Assembly (NCBI GenBank): GCA_030248215.1
Contig: JASANG010001499.1
Location: 62,001-126,000 of the forward strand
Source of the DNA: Enoplolaimus lenunculus
Lineage: Eukaryota > Nematoda > Enoplea > Enoplida > Thoracostomopsidae
Direction of reading: 5' to 3'
Length of the DNA stretch: 64,000 nt
The notes under the pieces are model-generated. The model was not told where the DNA came from. It saw nothing but the letters and a program-made list of their open reading frames with translations, and did no database searches. Position numbers and translations under genes: made by a program. This document shows, one piece after another, positions 19,960 to 35,600 of the stretch. Position 1 is the first letter of the stretch, and each line of letters begins with the position of its first letter.

Positions 19960-22900
19960 ATGTATGAAGACTTTGGTGAAGTTCAACTGAAACCTTCGCA
20001 TGGGTACCGCAATGTTTTGGATAACTTTTCCGCTTCGACTGGTCGTGTGATTGCTGCCAGTATCTTGCCGGAATTAGTTGGATTCAGTAACGCTGCAACG
20101 ACACATTCGGAATCAAATGTTGAAATTCCGCTTAAAGATCAAGCATTTGTCGATTGGTCCTCGGAGGTATGTGGTTAGAGAGTAAATTCAGGGTTCGAGA
20201 CAAACGTATGCTGAGTGTGGGGTAGAGGGTCTAGAACCTTCAGCTTATGAACCAAAAATGTTTCGTTAGCGTCTGTTGTAAAAGTGTTCATCTGTAAAAT
20301 TGCGTCTGGCTTTTTGCTCTCGAGCTCATCACACATCTTTTGTGTTCTGATTAATAATAGCCTATTTAGACCTTCCGTATTACTAATGCTTGATACGCTC
20401 TAAAGCAGTATATATAAGCGAGACCCAGCTTTGGTTGGAATTCTGCTTTACATCAAAGTAAAATTCCGATAACCATTCAAGCAATTTCGAGAGCGACATT
20501 GTGAAGCTTTGCATTTGCTTTTAAAGCTTTTGGCGTTAACCTCAGCTGAATCGTTTCGTGAGCAGTAATTAAATCCAGGCCAATTCTAATGAAGTTTGAA
20601 TCTGTGAGTAATGTTGAAGAAAATTTTTAACCCAGAGGTTTCTCATTAACGATTACGTTATAAGTTAAGTTGTGTCGGTGAAGATTGCGATGTAGTTCCA
20701 TTTAATATATATATAGGCATACTGTAAATAACGGTTTAAGGAAGACTCAGCTCAGTGAATATTTTAATTCAACAGTATATAATACGGGACGATTCATTCA
20801 TTGCAGGTGATTTGCCACGGCTTGTCGTTTTCATTCACAAATACCACTGAATATGATGTTATACGATCATGCGTTCGTGTATACGCGGACTGGCTAACGT
20901 GTTTGAGCAACAATCCGTGTCCAACAATACCGCCTCCTGTTTTAGCCGATCCGCTGAAATATACGGATAATATTTTAAATCACTTTCATCATTTGTTCAC
21001 GCCTAGGCGAGAAAATAGTAAGAATATTGAATATGTTTTTATTTCAATTCTCAAGTGTCTTGTCTGCAGAGTATATCCGATATGAGATAAATGAGCTTAA
21101 GCCAAGCTGCAAAACTTACAATTAACGCGCGCTCGTGGCAGGTTTGCTAATGAACAAATTGAACGCTCAATATTGAAACTGAAATTGAATTTGTTTTTAC
21201 CGGCGCTGCAAAAGCGAATCACAACCTGGTTATTCGTTATTGGTATTATATTTCCCACATAAAGAAAACATTTTGCCTTCTATCAAATTAACAGTAGTGT
21301 ATGAGGGTCAACTTAACCAGTGCGAAAAGTTTGTTGTGATTATTTATGTTTGTAACGTTTTAGCTGCAAATGAAGGTCTTTTACGTCAAGCAAAAGAATG
21401 CCATGCTGTTTTGCGGTGCGTTGATCAAGTTGCTCGTGACTGTAAAGCGCAATTTCGGTCTGAATTGGCCCCGCGACTTCTGAAATTTGCGTTATCATTG
21501 ACAGACAAGCTACTTACTCCAGTATCTATTAAAGGTTGTTACACTGCATGGGTATTGTACAGCTGGCATAAAATTAAGCCGGGGTCTGAACTGGTATTGG
21601 TATTGGTTTTGTGCTGGGACCCGCAGGAAATAATAAGTACGAATTTTCGAATCGAAAATCGGGGAACAGTTTCAAGTCAACGTATAAAAACTGTAACCCC
21701 AAAATATTACTCACTGTTATTTTTAACGGAATGAAAATCAGGCGCGGGATAGTATATTATAGCGCATTCTATTATTCAGAATTTGGCTGTTTACTTATGT
21801 TTGACACGTAAACGCGTAATGTATAGTTCTGTTTTAGAAGACCTGTCCGATCAGCTTAGTCATCGTCTGGTATCGTTTACGTTTAATATTTGGTTGTGGT
21901 CTTCGTCAATTGGACAATTTCCGTCACCAGGTTATTGGAAAACGTTTGCGGGTCGAGTCGCACATGGCTGGCGTCATCGTATAGCGTTAGTCGAACAATG
22001 GACTTCGATACTTCATTGTTTAACTGAACGCATTTTACACGAACTGTACAATCGGCATGTGTCGACGACAAATCGTGAGTGACCTCTAGTTTTTAAAACT
22101 GTCTCATTGTACACGCGGATTTCTTACATATGTGGGATTCCGAAGGGTGTACCTCTAGCTGTTTAAAATGTTTTACGTTATAAACGGGTTTCGACATATC
22201 TGTGTTTTCGCAGGGAGTGACCTCTAGGTGGTTAAAATGTCTCATTATTTTGTTTCATACTGATTACTGTCATCCATGTTCTCTTAGGCTCTAGTGTTAA
22301 GAACAATATTCCTACCAACTAGATACGGGATATTTATGGTTGCGGTTGTCTCTGAAAATATAAAACGACTTTTGAAAAGTGGATAATTAACTGTTTTCCT
22401 GCGATTACGTTCCGTGCAAAATCTGTATGGTTAATTTTTACACATCAAAATAAATAACAAAATTTCAAGCTAACGGTGGCTAATTTTAAAACTTCTGAGG
22501 GCAGTGAGTAACCTTAAATTCATTAAGACGTGATATCCGATTAACTTCAATTAGAGGGAAAAGTTAACAACCACGCTCGGGTTTCGGTGTCCGATGTAAT
22601 TAATAAACGGTCGCAAACTGTAGGTAGTGTCTAAGTTTGGGTTTTTTATTACTTGGCTCCAATATTATAGAGCAATGTACAAAATATGCACAGCCTGGCG
22701 TCTTGGTTTCGCAATTATAATTACTTTACTTGTTTAAGGAGCTAAAGACAACTTTGTATGGGATTTGCCGGATTTACTAACTGTCCAAAATTTATGGTTT
22801 CGTATTATTTTTCTTATTTATCGGCCTCGAGATTTGCTTGTTCCGATCACTGCTGAGTGTGGCGGAGACGATGTTCCGCCGTTTGTGTTCCAGAAACAAG

Positions 22901-23645
22901 TTAACAATTTCTATCTTGCTGTGTGCGGTGTTTCAGCCCTTGTCAATCGTTGCTTAGGTAAATTGAACTTTTAGATGCACACATGATGATTTGTTTAGAA
23001 TTTTCGTACGTGAACAAGTAGAAAACGCTCAAAAGCTTTAGTGCAAATAAGTGGTGCTCGTTTTGAGCAAGCTATCATAATACTACGCAATTCCCATTCG
23101 TTCGAAAATAACTATATTTTGTTAAACGGATAGCATTATAGTTGCTTGCTCAACCGAGCTACAGACATTTTTAGAACGTATTCTATCCATTGAAATTGTA
23201 TAGGTCGTAGCCTAAACTTTAAAATACGTTGCTGCGTTGTAGTAATGCATCGTCTGTATGAGGGCTAACAACATACCATTGTAACGCAACTTATTTAAAT
23301 TACCCAACAGGCTGCAAAAATAATTTACACCTTCCAATAGATACCTAGAGGGTTTTAAAGTTGCATGAGCGATTGGTCCTAAATAATAGATAACCAATAA
23401 ATGGAAAACGATTTTAAATCATTTTTGTTATTATACTTTAATCTTCACAGCGTTTGCTGTCTTAAGGAAATGAAAGTGAACTTCGTGGGCCAGAATGGTA
23501 CCAAGATTTAGCGTTCGAACGACCTCGAGTGGATGCTCTATTAACTCTACTAGGGGATTGGCTACTTTCTGCAGCGACATGCAACTCCGATGAGTATGAT
23601 TGTAAGCGAGTTGCAGTTTATGATTTTTTCTGCGAATTTATCAGG
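19960..23645 (+). CDS. RALGAPB: RALGAPB exons 1-6, N-terminal helical region
   Basis: Exon 1 begins MYEDFGEVQL at the first ATG; the reading frame upstream has no other ATG. Exon 2 carries VICHGLSFSF and YADWL, and exon 4 the GYWKTF...WRHRIALVEQWT block aligned to human [22 protein letters not shown]. Exon 5 has WFR and ALVNRCLG, and exon 6 LLTLLGDWLLSAA, matching human ILNLFGSWLFDAA. These HEAT-like helices form the heterodimer scaffold in the family. Splice donors are canonical GT; the acceptors of exons 5 and 6 are short (tttaag, cttaag). Confidence 0.88.
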
Positions 23646-26600
23646 GTGAGGGATTTTACAGTTGCGTAACAGCAATGCGGTTCATTTTGAATAATTTGCA
23701 ATCATAAGTATTTTTATGTCTCCAAAAAGATTGAATTTTTTTATATTATGGGTCGGGTACGAGTGGAACTTGTGCACAAAATGCAGCTGGTACGTGACAC
23801 CATTAATATGCATTTTTATGTACCTGCCAATATAAATTTGCTTAGGTAATCTAGCAAGGTGGAAGTAAACCCTTCTGTTTTATTCTGCAATACATTTTGT
23901 ACTTTTTCGTGACTGATTATCGCGGATCTCAGTCCAGTCTTCGATCAACTGGATCGTCTCAAGATGATTTAGCTTCGAGCGCTGCACATAGTTTAGCGAC
24001 TAGTTATACATCGACCGGATTGAAAAATCGCTATGCGCCGAAATTTACAACGGTGCGGTCGCAGCTACAAGCTGGACGCGCTGAAGCTTATTCCGTACTT
24101 GTTCGGTTAGCATTTTTTGTTACCAAATCTCTTAAAGGTTTGTTAATTCATGAGTCGACGATGATGAGAAACGAGAGTATACGACCGGGTACATAATATA
24201 AGATTACAGGAATAAGTGGCCAAAGCGTGTATTGTATTTTGCAGGAGCGTTTCGTTTATTGTAAGAATGCACCGTTTACGGGCAATTTAAATTGTTCCGT
24301 TATATCACAGTCTAGTTACAATTTGTAGAGATCTACGATATGTTTTGTAGAGTTTATTCACTTTTGATAGTAACTTAATTATAAAGCAACAAACTTTTAT
24401 TGAAAAAACCGTTTTGATGTTAGTTTTTTGCGCTAGTCAAATACGTACATTTTAGTATCTTGTGTTCAAAGAAATGCGGCGAACAGATTAGAGAAGATTT
24501 GTTAGCCAGAGTCTATGCTGCTTTGGTCGATGCTTTTACAAAAGTGAACACTTGTTCTTGTTATCGAAACAGTAAAAATGGTCTGCGATCTTTCGATTTT
24601 TGTTTTTGGATGGGATATTAACTTCAGACCATATTCTTACGCAAGAGTGATTCATGAAAATTTACAGTACTTTAGTGTTACGGAAACGCAATCCTCGTGC
24701 TTGGATATATTTTGTCGACTTTTGTTTGTGATTGCTTAATCTTGCAAGCTGAAGTAAGGATCTGGGTACGGAAATTTTCGGCCAAAATACCCAAAATAAT
24801 TAAAAATTGCTCCCGAAAGCGAGATTTAGAAGGTATGTAGTCTTGTTGGAAGTCAGAGCTTTTTAATGTGGAATAATTTTTGGAAATGTTGAAACTTAAC
24901 ATTTCTTGCTGTATGCAATACGTTAACGACAATGCAGAAATGTAATAATACCAACATTCGAGATAATGATGTTTTTCACTTAATTTGAATCCTTATAAGG
25001 TTTTGTAACGTAATTCAGCGTGATTAGCCAAAAAATAGCATCTTTCAAGTGATTTTAACACACTATGTTACAGAAAGAACTGGAAATTCTTCGAAGTATC
25101 GTGTGTCACGGGCAACCTTTGTTTTACATGGATTTGCCTGCTGTCCACGTTTTGGTCACGCATGGAATGTCCAGTTTGTACACGTTGTTAATTGCGGCGT
25201 CTGCACCATCTCGGTAGGTTGTTTTTGTTGCAGTCTGCTCATTCGTTTGTGACTTTAGTTGGATTTAGATAAATATAGCAAAATCACTATCTAAGCTGTT
25301 TAGTTATGTAGGTAAAGAGAATCTGAAAACAATGCTGTTTGGAACGAAAACCGAGTAAAGCCTAATTGCATTGTTTTGTTTAAGGCCAGTAGCTGTCCAC
25401 TTACGCTCACTGAGGCATTCATTGGTCAGGTTTAATTATTTTACAATTTTTGCATAGAAATGCATACAAATTAAACAACATCTTATTATAAGGGCCGTGC
25501 GCTATGTACACACATATACTTGTGAAAGCGAGAAGCGAAACGCTAATGCTAGAGTTTAATACGAATTTCTGGTTTTGATTCCTGTTTAGGGAACATGGCC
25601 TGACTGGTCCCAGCTTTTAGATTCTCCCATATCTTTTTGCTAACATCGCAGTTTTCAAATAGATTTCTTGTGTGCTACTTGCTTGCCGGTTATTTTAGCA
25701 ATGCAGGTGATCCTGGGGTTGACGAAACTACTGTCGCTCAATTGAACTTATGGTGGCTTAATTTTGTCGGCGGCATTGTATGTTACTCATCATTATTTGA
25801 TCTTAGCGGTTAGTGTTTTTAATAGTTTTTTCAGTTAGAACCCAATCCTTTAATATATATTCGCTTAAGCGAAGACGTGGTTGCTGTATTTGAGGCGAGA
25901 TTTTTAGGCAAAACATGTTCAAAAAATTATATATTTCGCATTTCATAGGGTAACGCTATATTTTTTGAATATTAATGCCGACTGTCGTCATCCGGCATTG
26001 CACAGCAACGCATGTAAATCGCGCCCGGCTCCGCGTAAAAGTTGTAAACAAATCTTTTTTACTTGTGGTTGCACCGCCGCACAATACATTTAACGGCGCA
26101 TAAGCATAGCGCCGCCCAAAATCACTTAGTTAGCTTTTTGGCAAAATTTAGAAAACACAGTGCAGCAAATTGTAGCTCATATTCCAGTGTAGTGCTCCAA
26201 AGTTAGATTTTAAAACTTGTTTTTTAAAAAATGTGTTCTAAAAGCGGGTTTTGGAAGCAGTGTTCGTTTTGCTAACGAGTATGTTTTAATGTTGGTTTCG
26301 TAGTTTTTGTAAAATTAAAACTGTTTTAATTGTAGAATCGCAAGCGTTGCTTGAAAATATGCTTTTGAAGCTGGTCAAAGTTGAACGAGATGCCAACAAT
26401 GTTCAGGTTGCGGTTGGTCTCTTACTGATTCTCTGTTTTAATGATCGTATTGCCGTTGTAGAGTCTAATCAAGGTAACTTCATTGGAGGGGAGCAAACAT
26501 CCGTAAAGTTCAGAAGGCGTTAAAATGTTTGTGCATCACTGCAGGATGTAATGTTGGGATTTAGCACAAGTTCATTTTTAAGTATTCTTATCGTTTATTT

Positions 26601-29600
26601 GTGTAAAATATGTTTTACTGGCAATACTATTTAAAATCAACATTCCTCCAAGTATTTGGAAGCTTATAAAGCGTCATGAAAAATTCTCGTATTAGCCATG
26701 AATGAGTACCAGGGCTCAATCGAATATAAAAATGTAGCCGCAGGATGATAGGTCGATATCCGGCTTTGGCAATTGCCGAAGTCGGATATTTAAAATGCAT
26801 GTTTCAGCAAAGATTTCAACGTAATCATGCAAATTTAGTACTGCTCGTTATAATATGTTATCATTTTGTTTCTACAAAAGTCTTAATATTAACTGTTTTG
26901 CTTGAGGTACTAATGTATTATTTCCAACACAATTTTCAGCCTAGTCTTATGATTTTGGTTATAAATACTAGTATAATATTGAGTTATGCTATAGTTTTTA
27001 GTAATAAACATCCATGAATATGCGTAAATCCTTGTTTAGGAACACGTAATCAAAATTTTACTGCACAACAACAGCAATCGCGTCAGCAATCCTTGCTTGA
27101 GCAAGTTGCGCGGGAACTTTGTAGAGGATTGTGTCACCAGTGGCCATCCACATATGCAGTTTGTTTTTGCCTTTTGGATGCTCTATCGTCGTTGACACAT
27201 CTGCAGCCAGCCATGCTTATCAGTAAGTTGTTCTGAATTTTATGTCTAACGGTTGCTGAAGAATCCTAAAAACCGCAATGAAATGAGACCAATAAAACAA
27301 AGAGAACAGTTTGTTGTTCTAAAGCAGGAACCGTTTATTGTGAAATTCTTGCTAGCAAAAAATTAAAGAGGATCGATATCCAGAAGGTTAACAGGAAACT
27401 TGAGCTACAGGAAGAAAAAACAAATTTTGTGCATTACAAAAAACACTTCAGAATGCGAATTGTGCTTAGTATTTACAAACTTAAAATAATACAAATTCTA
27501 TTATTATACTTAATATTGACATCTTCAATGCAGTGTACTGTAGTTGTCATTTGAACGGAATAAGCTAGTCAGGGTGGTTGCAAAATCTCAAAGCATCTGA
27601 CGGCAGTGGCAAATGAAGGCTCCTTGCATTAATCAAAAAGACCTTTGCATGCATGTTCACAGGAATGCTTATAAAACAATGTTTGTTGTGTGTTGGAACG
27701 ATATTTTTCAGATGCTAGTTTATGTGGCGAGGTAATAGTGTCACTGTGTGAGTTCATCAAACGTCAACTTGATCGACATTCTCGTGAGCATTCGCGTGAA
27801 TTGCATTCTCTAATTGTTTCTGCATACATTTGCGTCTGTCGATGGTTTTGTGCTTTTCCGTCTTTGCTGATGCAACCGAATTATTTAAACGCTGCTCTTG
27901 AGGTTATTGAAAAAGGTCTGACAGGCGGACTTGCGAAGGTAAACCAACAGTTTTATTTACTATGTATAGTGCCTCACTTTGCAATCGCTCACTAATTGCG
28001 CATTTTGTTTTCAGACCAAAATTCCGTGTATCGAAAACAGGATTTTGTGTTCAACTTGAGATGACATAAATTTGCAGCTAGCCGTAGCACTATTATGTTG
28101 CATTTATTGCTCATTCAAAATATCGACAATTCGCTCCGGTCTTAGTACTCAACATTGCAGGATATATTATCGCTGATTGCATAACAACTCTATATTAATA
28201 CTATTATCTGTGACTAAAATTACGATATTTCGCAGTTTATTTTGCTCGACATGACAGAAATAAGTATGCCAGGTAGTGCAGTTGATATCAAACGTTTGTA
28301 GGAACAAACTTATAACAAATTTTACAATCAATAATACTAAATTTTGTTGTATTGTTTTATTTTTTGTTGAAAACTATCCTTCTCCGGTATTTTTTGTTAT
28401 CCGGTTGTACCCTGGTACTTGCGTATTGTGTTCTTTGTGTTTCTCCATTTTTTTAAGTTTTCTAGTGCTGATGTTTCGTGAAAATTTGGATGGGTTATAG
28501 GGCACATTATCTCTACTATACATCAATGCTGTCGCTGGCAGAATTAAGTGCGCAGAACTCTTGACGGCATCTCTGGTCACGTCTCGTAATCGTTTCTGGA
28601 TATTTTAAATGCGACCAATCGCGTTGCGATCGCGATCGTATCTTTAACCGCAGTTATAACAACCTTTACAAACAATATTGAAAATATAGGCAATCTGGGC
28701 CACGGTCGCGGCCATGGCTGCAGTAACCGCGAGCAATTCAAGTCGCGTTTGTTTGCGAGCTACTGCGTTTAAGAAACGAGCAATTGCGATCGGATTTGCG
28801 GTTTGGAACACGGTCGTGAATGCGAATGCGTTTAATTTTCTGTGCGTGTACAATTTTCCAAGCTTGTTTAGGGTTGATCAATTGGTTCTGTTGGTGGTAT
28901 GTTTTTAACATGGTGCTCCTATGAGCTTTTTTGTTTCTAGCAAACGCCAGTTGAACAAACTGATGAAACTATCAATCCAGCAAGTAAACGTGTTGGTGAC
29001 GCTGCCGAACAGTTGCTGGCAACAATATGTGCCCAGGTAACCTTTTAATTTGATGTATTGACATTTTTTGTCTTATTTTAAGCGATTTCACCAAGAACTA
29101 ATACTTTGGTGCTCCAAAATTTCGATGTGTTCAGGAATTTTACCGTTGGTCGACTAAAATAAATTGTTTGGGATAAATACCTATGTGCCTACAAAAACCT
29201 GTTGGCCGCCGGGTGTGGAATACATACAGGTTAGCAATCTTTGCATTATCTGGCTTGCGTCTGGCTTGTGTAGATTTGGCGAGGTTTTTAAATTCGTTTT
29301 GACAATTTTGAGTAAAAACCGATAGTAACACTTCTCGATTTTTACCCGATACCAGCCATGCCAGTCTCAAAGCAAACGCATGATAATCTATGTTAATATG
29401 CGTATATTTATATTTAGTCGCTTTGGCAAGAACCTTCTGAAGCAACATCAGATGATAGCAAACCACCTGTTGCGTATTTTGTTCTTGATGAGTCCGTTCT
29501 AATTGCTGTCCAGCCGAACGCCGGCGGAGTTGGAACTAGTAAGATATAATACGGCGTTAATAAAGTATAATGTAGCGCAACTTGCTACGTGCGTTATTTT

Positions 29601-32600
29601 ACTACGCTCAAAATACTCTGCACTGCGTGTAGATATATATTAGCGTTAGCAGCAACATCATGAGTATGACATACGTCAGACATTGCGTATCGTCGCTGGT
29701 AAAGACAAAGCAATAAACCAATGATGCGTAGGTAAGAACTGTCCTATCGCACCGTTATTATTGAGCGTAACAAAATACCCGGCGCGGCAAGTTTCGCTAC
29801 AAAATAATCGCTGATAAAATTAAGTGTACAGAATTCGTGTTTTGGTGCTCTTGCGCTTGCGTTTTACAATCAAAATCACAGTTAATGTTGTTTGCGATAT
29901 TGTCAACTTAGAGTCACCGATGGGCGGTTATATAATTGCATTCGAATTTTCACTGCTCGCACCGTCGGGTGTAGAGATACTGTCGCGGTTGAAGGCGTGG
30001 GTGTAACCGTGTCCGAGAACGATTGAAAATTGAACACTAAGCAATCGCGGTTAGTAATCGCGATTAGTTCTAATCGCGTTTGTGGGCTATTGTGTCCAAG
30101 AAACAAGCAATCGCGATCACAACAGCGGTTTGTCACATGATGTTTGACACTGTCCCTGATTACACAAATTTCTATGATCGAAAAATTTTTGTTTACATTT
30201 ATTTATTTTTATTAAAACATGAGTTTCAATAATCGACCGTTTCTTGCCTACGATTAATATATATTTGTTTGGTTTAATTTTTATGATTTTATGACATTTT
30301 TTATATAAAATATTTTCGCATAATGGAGAATCCTCTAAATTCAAAATGATTTGATCGTGAGCAGTTGCAATTACTAAGCCATTAAGATTTGCTAATTATG
30401 TTTTACAGAAAATTATGCATTTATATCGGCTATTATGGTAAATTGAAAAGTATTAGGTCTCGGTATTAATGTTGCTATTTCGGCCAATTGCGTGCATCAG
30501 TTATGTTGCCGTTTTTAGTTTATACACGTTTAGATGATTTAGTGTATGTGAAAATCTGGCTCGAGGCGATGTTTTTATCTTCAAGAATGCGTTGTACGTC
30601 AGTTTATGTTACTTGTATAGTCTTGGAATGCTAGCTCGGTAACAAACTGCGTTTATTTGTAGGTTCAACAGATTCCGTCACCATTCATTCTGGTGCTGGT
30701 TCATTTGTCTGTGACATCAGCTTAAAGTTTATTGTTGAACAAGTAAGAGTTCCTATACCTACATATTAATGGGTCATTGAGTATTATTCGATGAGGTAAA
30801 TGCGAAATTATTTCATATCTGGTTACCATAGTGTTTTTCCAGGTTTCAAACGGATCTGAATTTTATCTGAATCGGAACAGATGTCGGAATTTCTTATCAA
30901 AATCATAATAAATCGGAACTGGAATTTTCAAACCCCATATTATTTTTTACATGGTGAGCCTTATGATAGTTTGTATGTGTCACTGGAATATAATTGCTTC
31001 AAGCTTATCGGTACTGTTTATGTTGTACAAAGAGTTCTAATTCCTATTATACCTGCCATCAGAATGGAAACGGAATTCTGATTCCGCTTAGAACCCCGTT
31101 CTGATTCCAATTTATCTGCCATCAGAATCGGGACGGGGGTCTAAGCGGAATCAGGATTCCGTTTGCATTCGGTGTTTGATCACTAGTTCAACTTTATGTC
31201 GTTTGTTGCATTTCAACTTTATGTCGTTTGTTGCATTTTTACCCATTTACTTGTTTGCTTAACATCTTTAGGCGGCTCGGCCAGCAGTTTCCTCAAAACA
31301 ACATTATACGCCTGCTATTAAAGCTCCGATTTCTGAAAGAATGTTTCCACCCGATGCTGAAAAATACTTGTCTTGCAAAGCGTAAGTCTAATGTTTTTAT
31401 ATTTGTGTTCAGTCTGTTTTGGTTGGTTTGTCTCACTTTGGGAATCAACGGATGCTTGAACTATATAATAGTGCCAATCTATTTTTGGTTTTAATCCAGA
31501 TTGATTAATGTGCTGATGTTTGTCATTTATAGCGATTGGAGTGTACCGCCTTTAAAATGTTCGCCGGAAGCAGAAACACTGCGCGCTGCGTTTCACGAAG
31601 CGATTCAGAATGAAAAATGGGCAACGGCCAAACTTGAAAGCAGTCGCATTCCTCAAGACGTTAAACCGCCAACGTAAGTATGATATCATATAAAAATTAT
31701 CTCAAGGGCAGCTACCGCGGATCATTGATAAAACAAAGGGGGCTAGGGCATTGTAATACTGCGAAATATACTTTGCGTGAGATCGACGTAAAATGCTGTA
31801 TTGAGATATATGTATATATCTTGGTGCAACCGCATGCCAAAAATGCCGGAGCCTTATAGTATATTCAAATCTAATACTAGATGGTATCCAAATATCATTG
31901 TTCCGTGGCCTAAGGTATCCAAAGGCTTTATAGTGAGCATAACTCATACCGCTCCTTATAGTATTACACATGCCTAGCATTACACACGCCATTCTTGACA
32001 CTCTGCTCAATTTTCTGGCGTACGTTCTCAATTTTAGTCCATGCCATCAGACTAAAACCCATAACAGACTATCCGTAGTACTATCATTTTGTTTAAAAAT
32101 AAGACAGAGTTGGAAAATTGACCCCATACCTTTCCTATTGCTGATAGTTTTATCGTTAGTACTCATGCTCTACCTTTCACATAATCTAATTTTCTATACG
32201 AGTTTTCGATGATATGCCCCGAAAGGTTTAATAACTGTATATCCGGCTACGATTTTGACAGAGCCGGAGCCGAGTATCAATACTGTGCCACGGTCTAGTA
32301 GCCGGACACATCCTGTTTGTTTAAAACATTCGACTGAAACGTAATCCAAATTCCAAATGTTTGTTATTTCCAAAAAATTTGCATGGTTGACCAGTGGGCG
32401 AAGACAGTAACTTTAATATAGTATATAACTGTTAACACGCAAATTGTTTTGTTTATTGAAGCAATATGTTCTTTCTGTGGCCATTTCATAATATTATTTC
32501 TTATTTTCAGGCCAACAAGCAAAATTCACGTGGCACGATTGCTTTTGACAACAATTGGTGGGCTTCCGCTATCTGAGGTAAATAAATTTACTTTAATCCA

Positions 32601-35600
32601 TAAACATGTATTAGCAGCCTGCTCAGTTTTGCTCGAAAACAGTGGTATGAAATAGTAATTATTACTTTCCTAAGCACAGATCTGCAACGCGGAAAATACA
32701 ACAGTGAAGAAACGACGAAAAAGTGATACCTTTACGTTGGAAATAATACGTGTTTTGTGGCATTGCGCTAGCCCAATCTCGAGGGGAGGGCAGTTCGGAT
32801 GAGCCCCCACGTCCACAGTACGTGGATTTGATACGTAGGGATTCATACAATGTACTATTTCAGAGCACTTCACATCGCTTGAAATTCCTTGATATGTCTG
32901 CGTCCGATTTACAATCTGATATAAACACAACAATTTCACTATCGACACGGTTGGTTATTAATGCAAATATCTTTTATATGAAACAAGGCGTTCACAGTGT
33001 GTCAGATATATTATCTTTTGGGGTATGTATTACTATTTTCGGCTTTCTTATATTTTATTGCTTACTGGTGTAAATGGAACGTAGAAATAGGATTAAGGCG
33101 GCAGGTGCTCCTCTTAAATATCAGCGTGTTGTTCATAATAGCTTTATCAACATTGCGGCGCAGCTTTCATCTCATAACCTATATTGTAACTAGGGTGCAA
33201 CCGGAACTCCGCCTCCGGATCCGGCATTTTTTCACCTTCCTGTTCGGGTACTGGGAAATTTTTATTGGAATTAAAAATTCTGGTATTAAATTTTGGGCGG
33301 TGAACATTAAGATAATGTACTAAAAAACGACGATAAAAATTAAATCATTTCATTAGTATAGTATATAAAACTCGACAATCGCCGAAAATATATTTTCGCT
33401 TCCGTGGATTACAAAAAAATGAAATACAGCAGATAAAGTGAATACATCTCCAACTAGGGTTAGTTCATAAAAAATATTGCGTAAAAGAAAATTAAAATGA
33501 ATTTTTTGGTGCCATTTATTTTTCATTTCCCAGTTCCGGTTCCGTTTCCGGTAATTTTTTCAAATTCCGGTTCCGGGAAATTGTAATTCCGGTTGCACCC
33601 TGATTGTAACCTTAACGTGTGGATTTTTCGAAACTACGTTGTCTCAAAGTTGTGTCGCAAAAGTTTATTTAACGCTTTAACGCATGGATATGAAGAAAGT
33701 TGTTGTATTTGCTACAAGACTTTGTTGATAGAGTTATAGAATACGCTGCATAAGAACTAAATGCTTTTAACAGACCTCGGCTGCTATTTTTATGTTTGCA
33801 TTATGTACAAAAATATTATTTACAATCTAAAATAGCCCACGAACACAATGGTTCGTAAATGATTGTTAGATTACAGGATCATCAGTTAACGAGATCAACT
33901 CGTGTGTAATTATTGTGGCTTTTCTGGGAGAGTATTTAAACTAAGGAAATGTTTCGATCTCGATACAGCTAAAATGGCCGATGTACAGAAGAGGTCCGTC
34001 CCAAAATCCGAGGATATTACCCGGGGAATTGGAATTTTGTGAAATTGGGATATTGCCAGGGAAATTGGAATATTATACCAGGGAAATTGGAATATTATCC
34101 GGGAAACTAGGATTTTGATAAGTTTTGATATTGCGCTGAAAATAGAGACTTTGGGAAATTGTGATTTTTGGCGCAACCTATTTCGCTTGTGACTTTGGGA
34201 AACTAGGATTCTACCGGGAAAGTGCGATGTTGGGCGCAATCGTTTTTGCTCCGGTTTAGAGAAATTGAGGCATTACTTGGGATACTGGGATTTTACGAAT
34301 TTGTATTAATATCCTAATATCCGGAATCGTGACTAGGGAAATTGGGATTTCACCAGGAAATATACTTTTTTTCGCTCAGGATTTTGGGAAATTGGGGTGT
34401 TACCCGGGAAATTGAAAATTTGATAATATTTTTTTTCCGCTGGGTTTTATTTGATATTACCGAGGAAAGTGCGATGTTGGAAAAGACATTGGTAATCTAC
34501 CGGGATGCAAATTTGGGTGCAAAGTTTTTCGGCCGGGATATTTAGATTTTAAAAAAAAATAATATTAACCCGGAAATATTATTTTTATATATAGATATTA
34601 TCCAGAAAAATTATATTACCCAGAAAAACGTATATTACCCCGGAAAAATTTATTTTTTGGAAAAATTAAAATATACCGGGAAAAATAACAAAGCCCTTTC
34701 ACAACAAAATATGCCAAAAAAAAACCATTTAAATTTTTTTGTTTATTTTTTTTTTATTACAAAAAAATATTTTATTTCCCACTGAATCCCAACAACCCTC
34801 CCCTTACTTTATAATATATATATTTTTTTTTTTAATAACTTACCCCCCTTTATTATTAATATTCTCCTCTTCTTACACACCCTTCGTAATTAACACTAAT
34901 TTTATATTGTTTAGTCGAACTACAAGAAGACCTGTTCAGCGTTCGTTCGATTTCTGTCAAGAATGGGTAGAGTGAGGCAAACTTCAAATATTCTGCATCA
35001 TTCACAAAAACGGCATGCTTCGGAGTCGTCAACCAGTTCAGAAAAACATTCCACGAAACATGGAATTTCCAGCAGTTCAGGTACATCGTGATATAACTGT
35101 ACGTTTTTCATAAATATTTCGCTTCGCTAGTTGATTGTTCGTTTGGTATTTGTTTAGTTTTCCCACACGCCAGCGTTAATTTAAAGGAATTTAAAAGTCC
35201 TCTATAGTGCTTTGATTACATAATCACATGCTTAGACTTAGGTCAAGCTTATGCTCACGCTTATGTTTAGCCTTAAGTATAGGCTTATCCTCAGTCTAAA
35301 GCTTAGGTTCAGGTTCGTTATGTGTAGGGAGAAGTAAACAAGTGCAGTTTATTCTAGTTCAGTGCTGTTGGCAATTGGCATATAACTTCTTTTGTTAATA
35401 TTTGGTTTCTAGTCAATGTTCGAAACTTTTTTCAGTTGCTGGCCAATTGGATGGTGTCGACAGTTACATTGTGTGGGCAGACTGGATGACTGAATTGCGG
35501 ATCACTGTCCCTTCAACGAGAACACTTCACAGCTTCAGTATCTCTATTGCTGATGGAAATGGTTCAGGGGCCGCACCTGGAGGAAATCTGACAGATGCGA

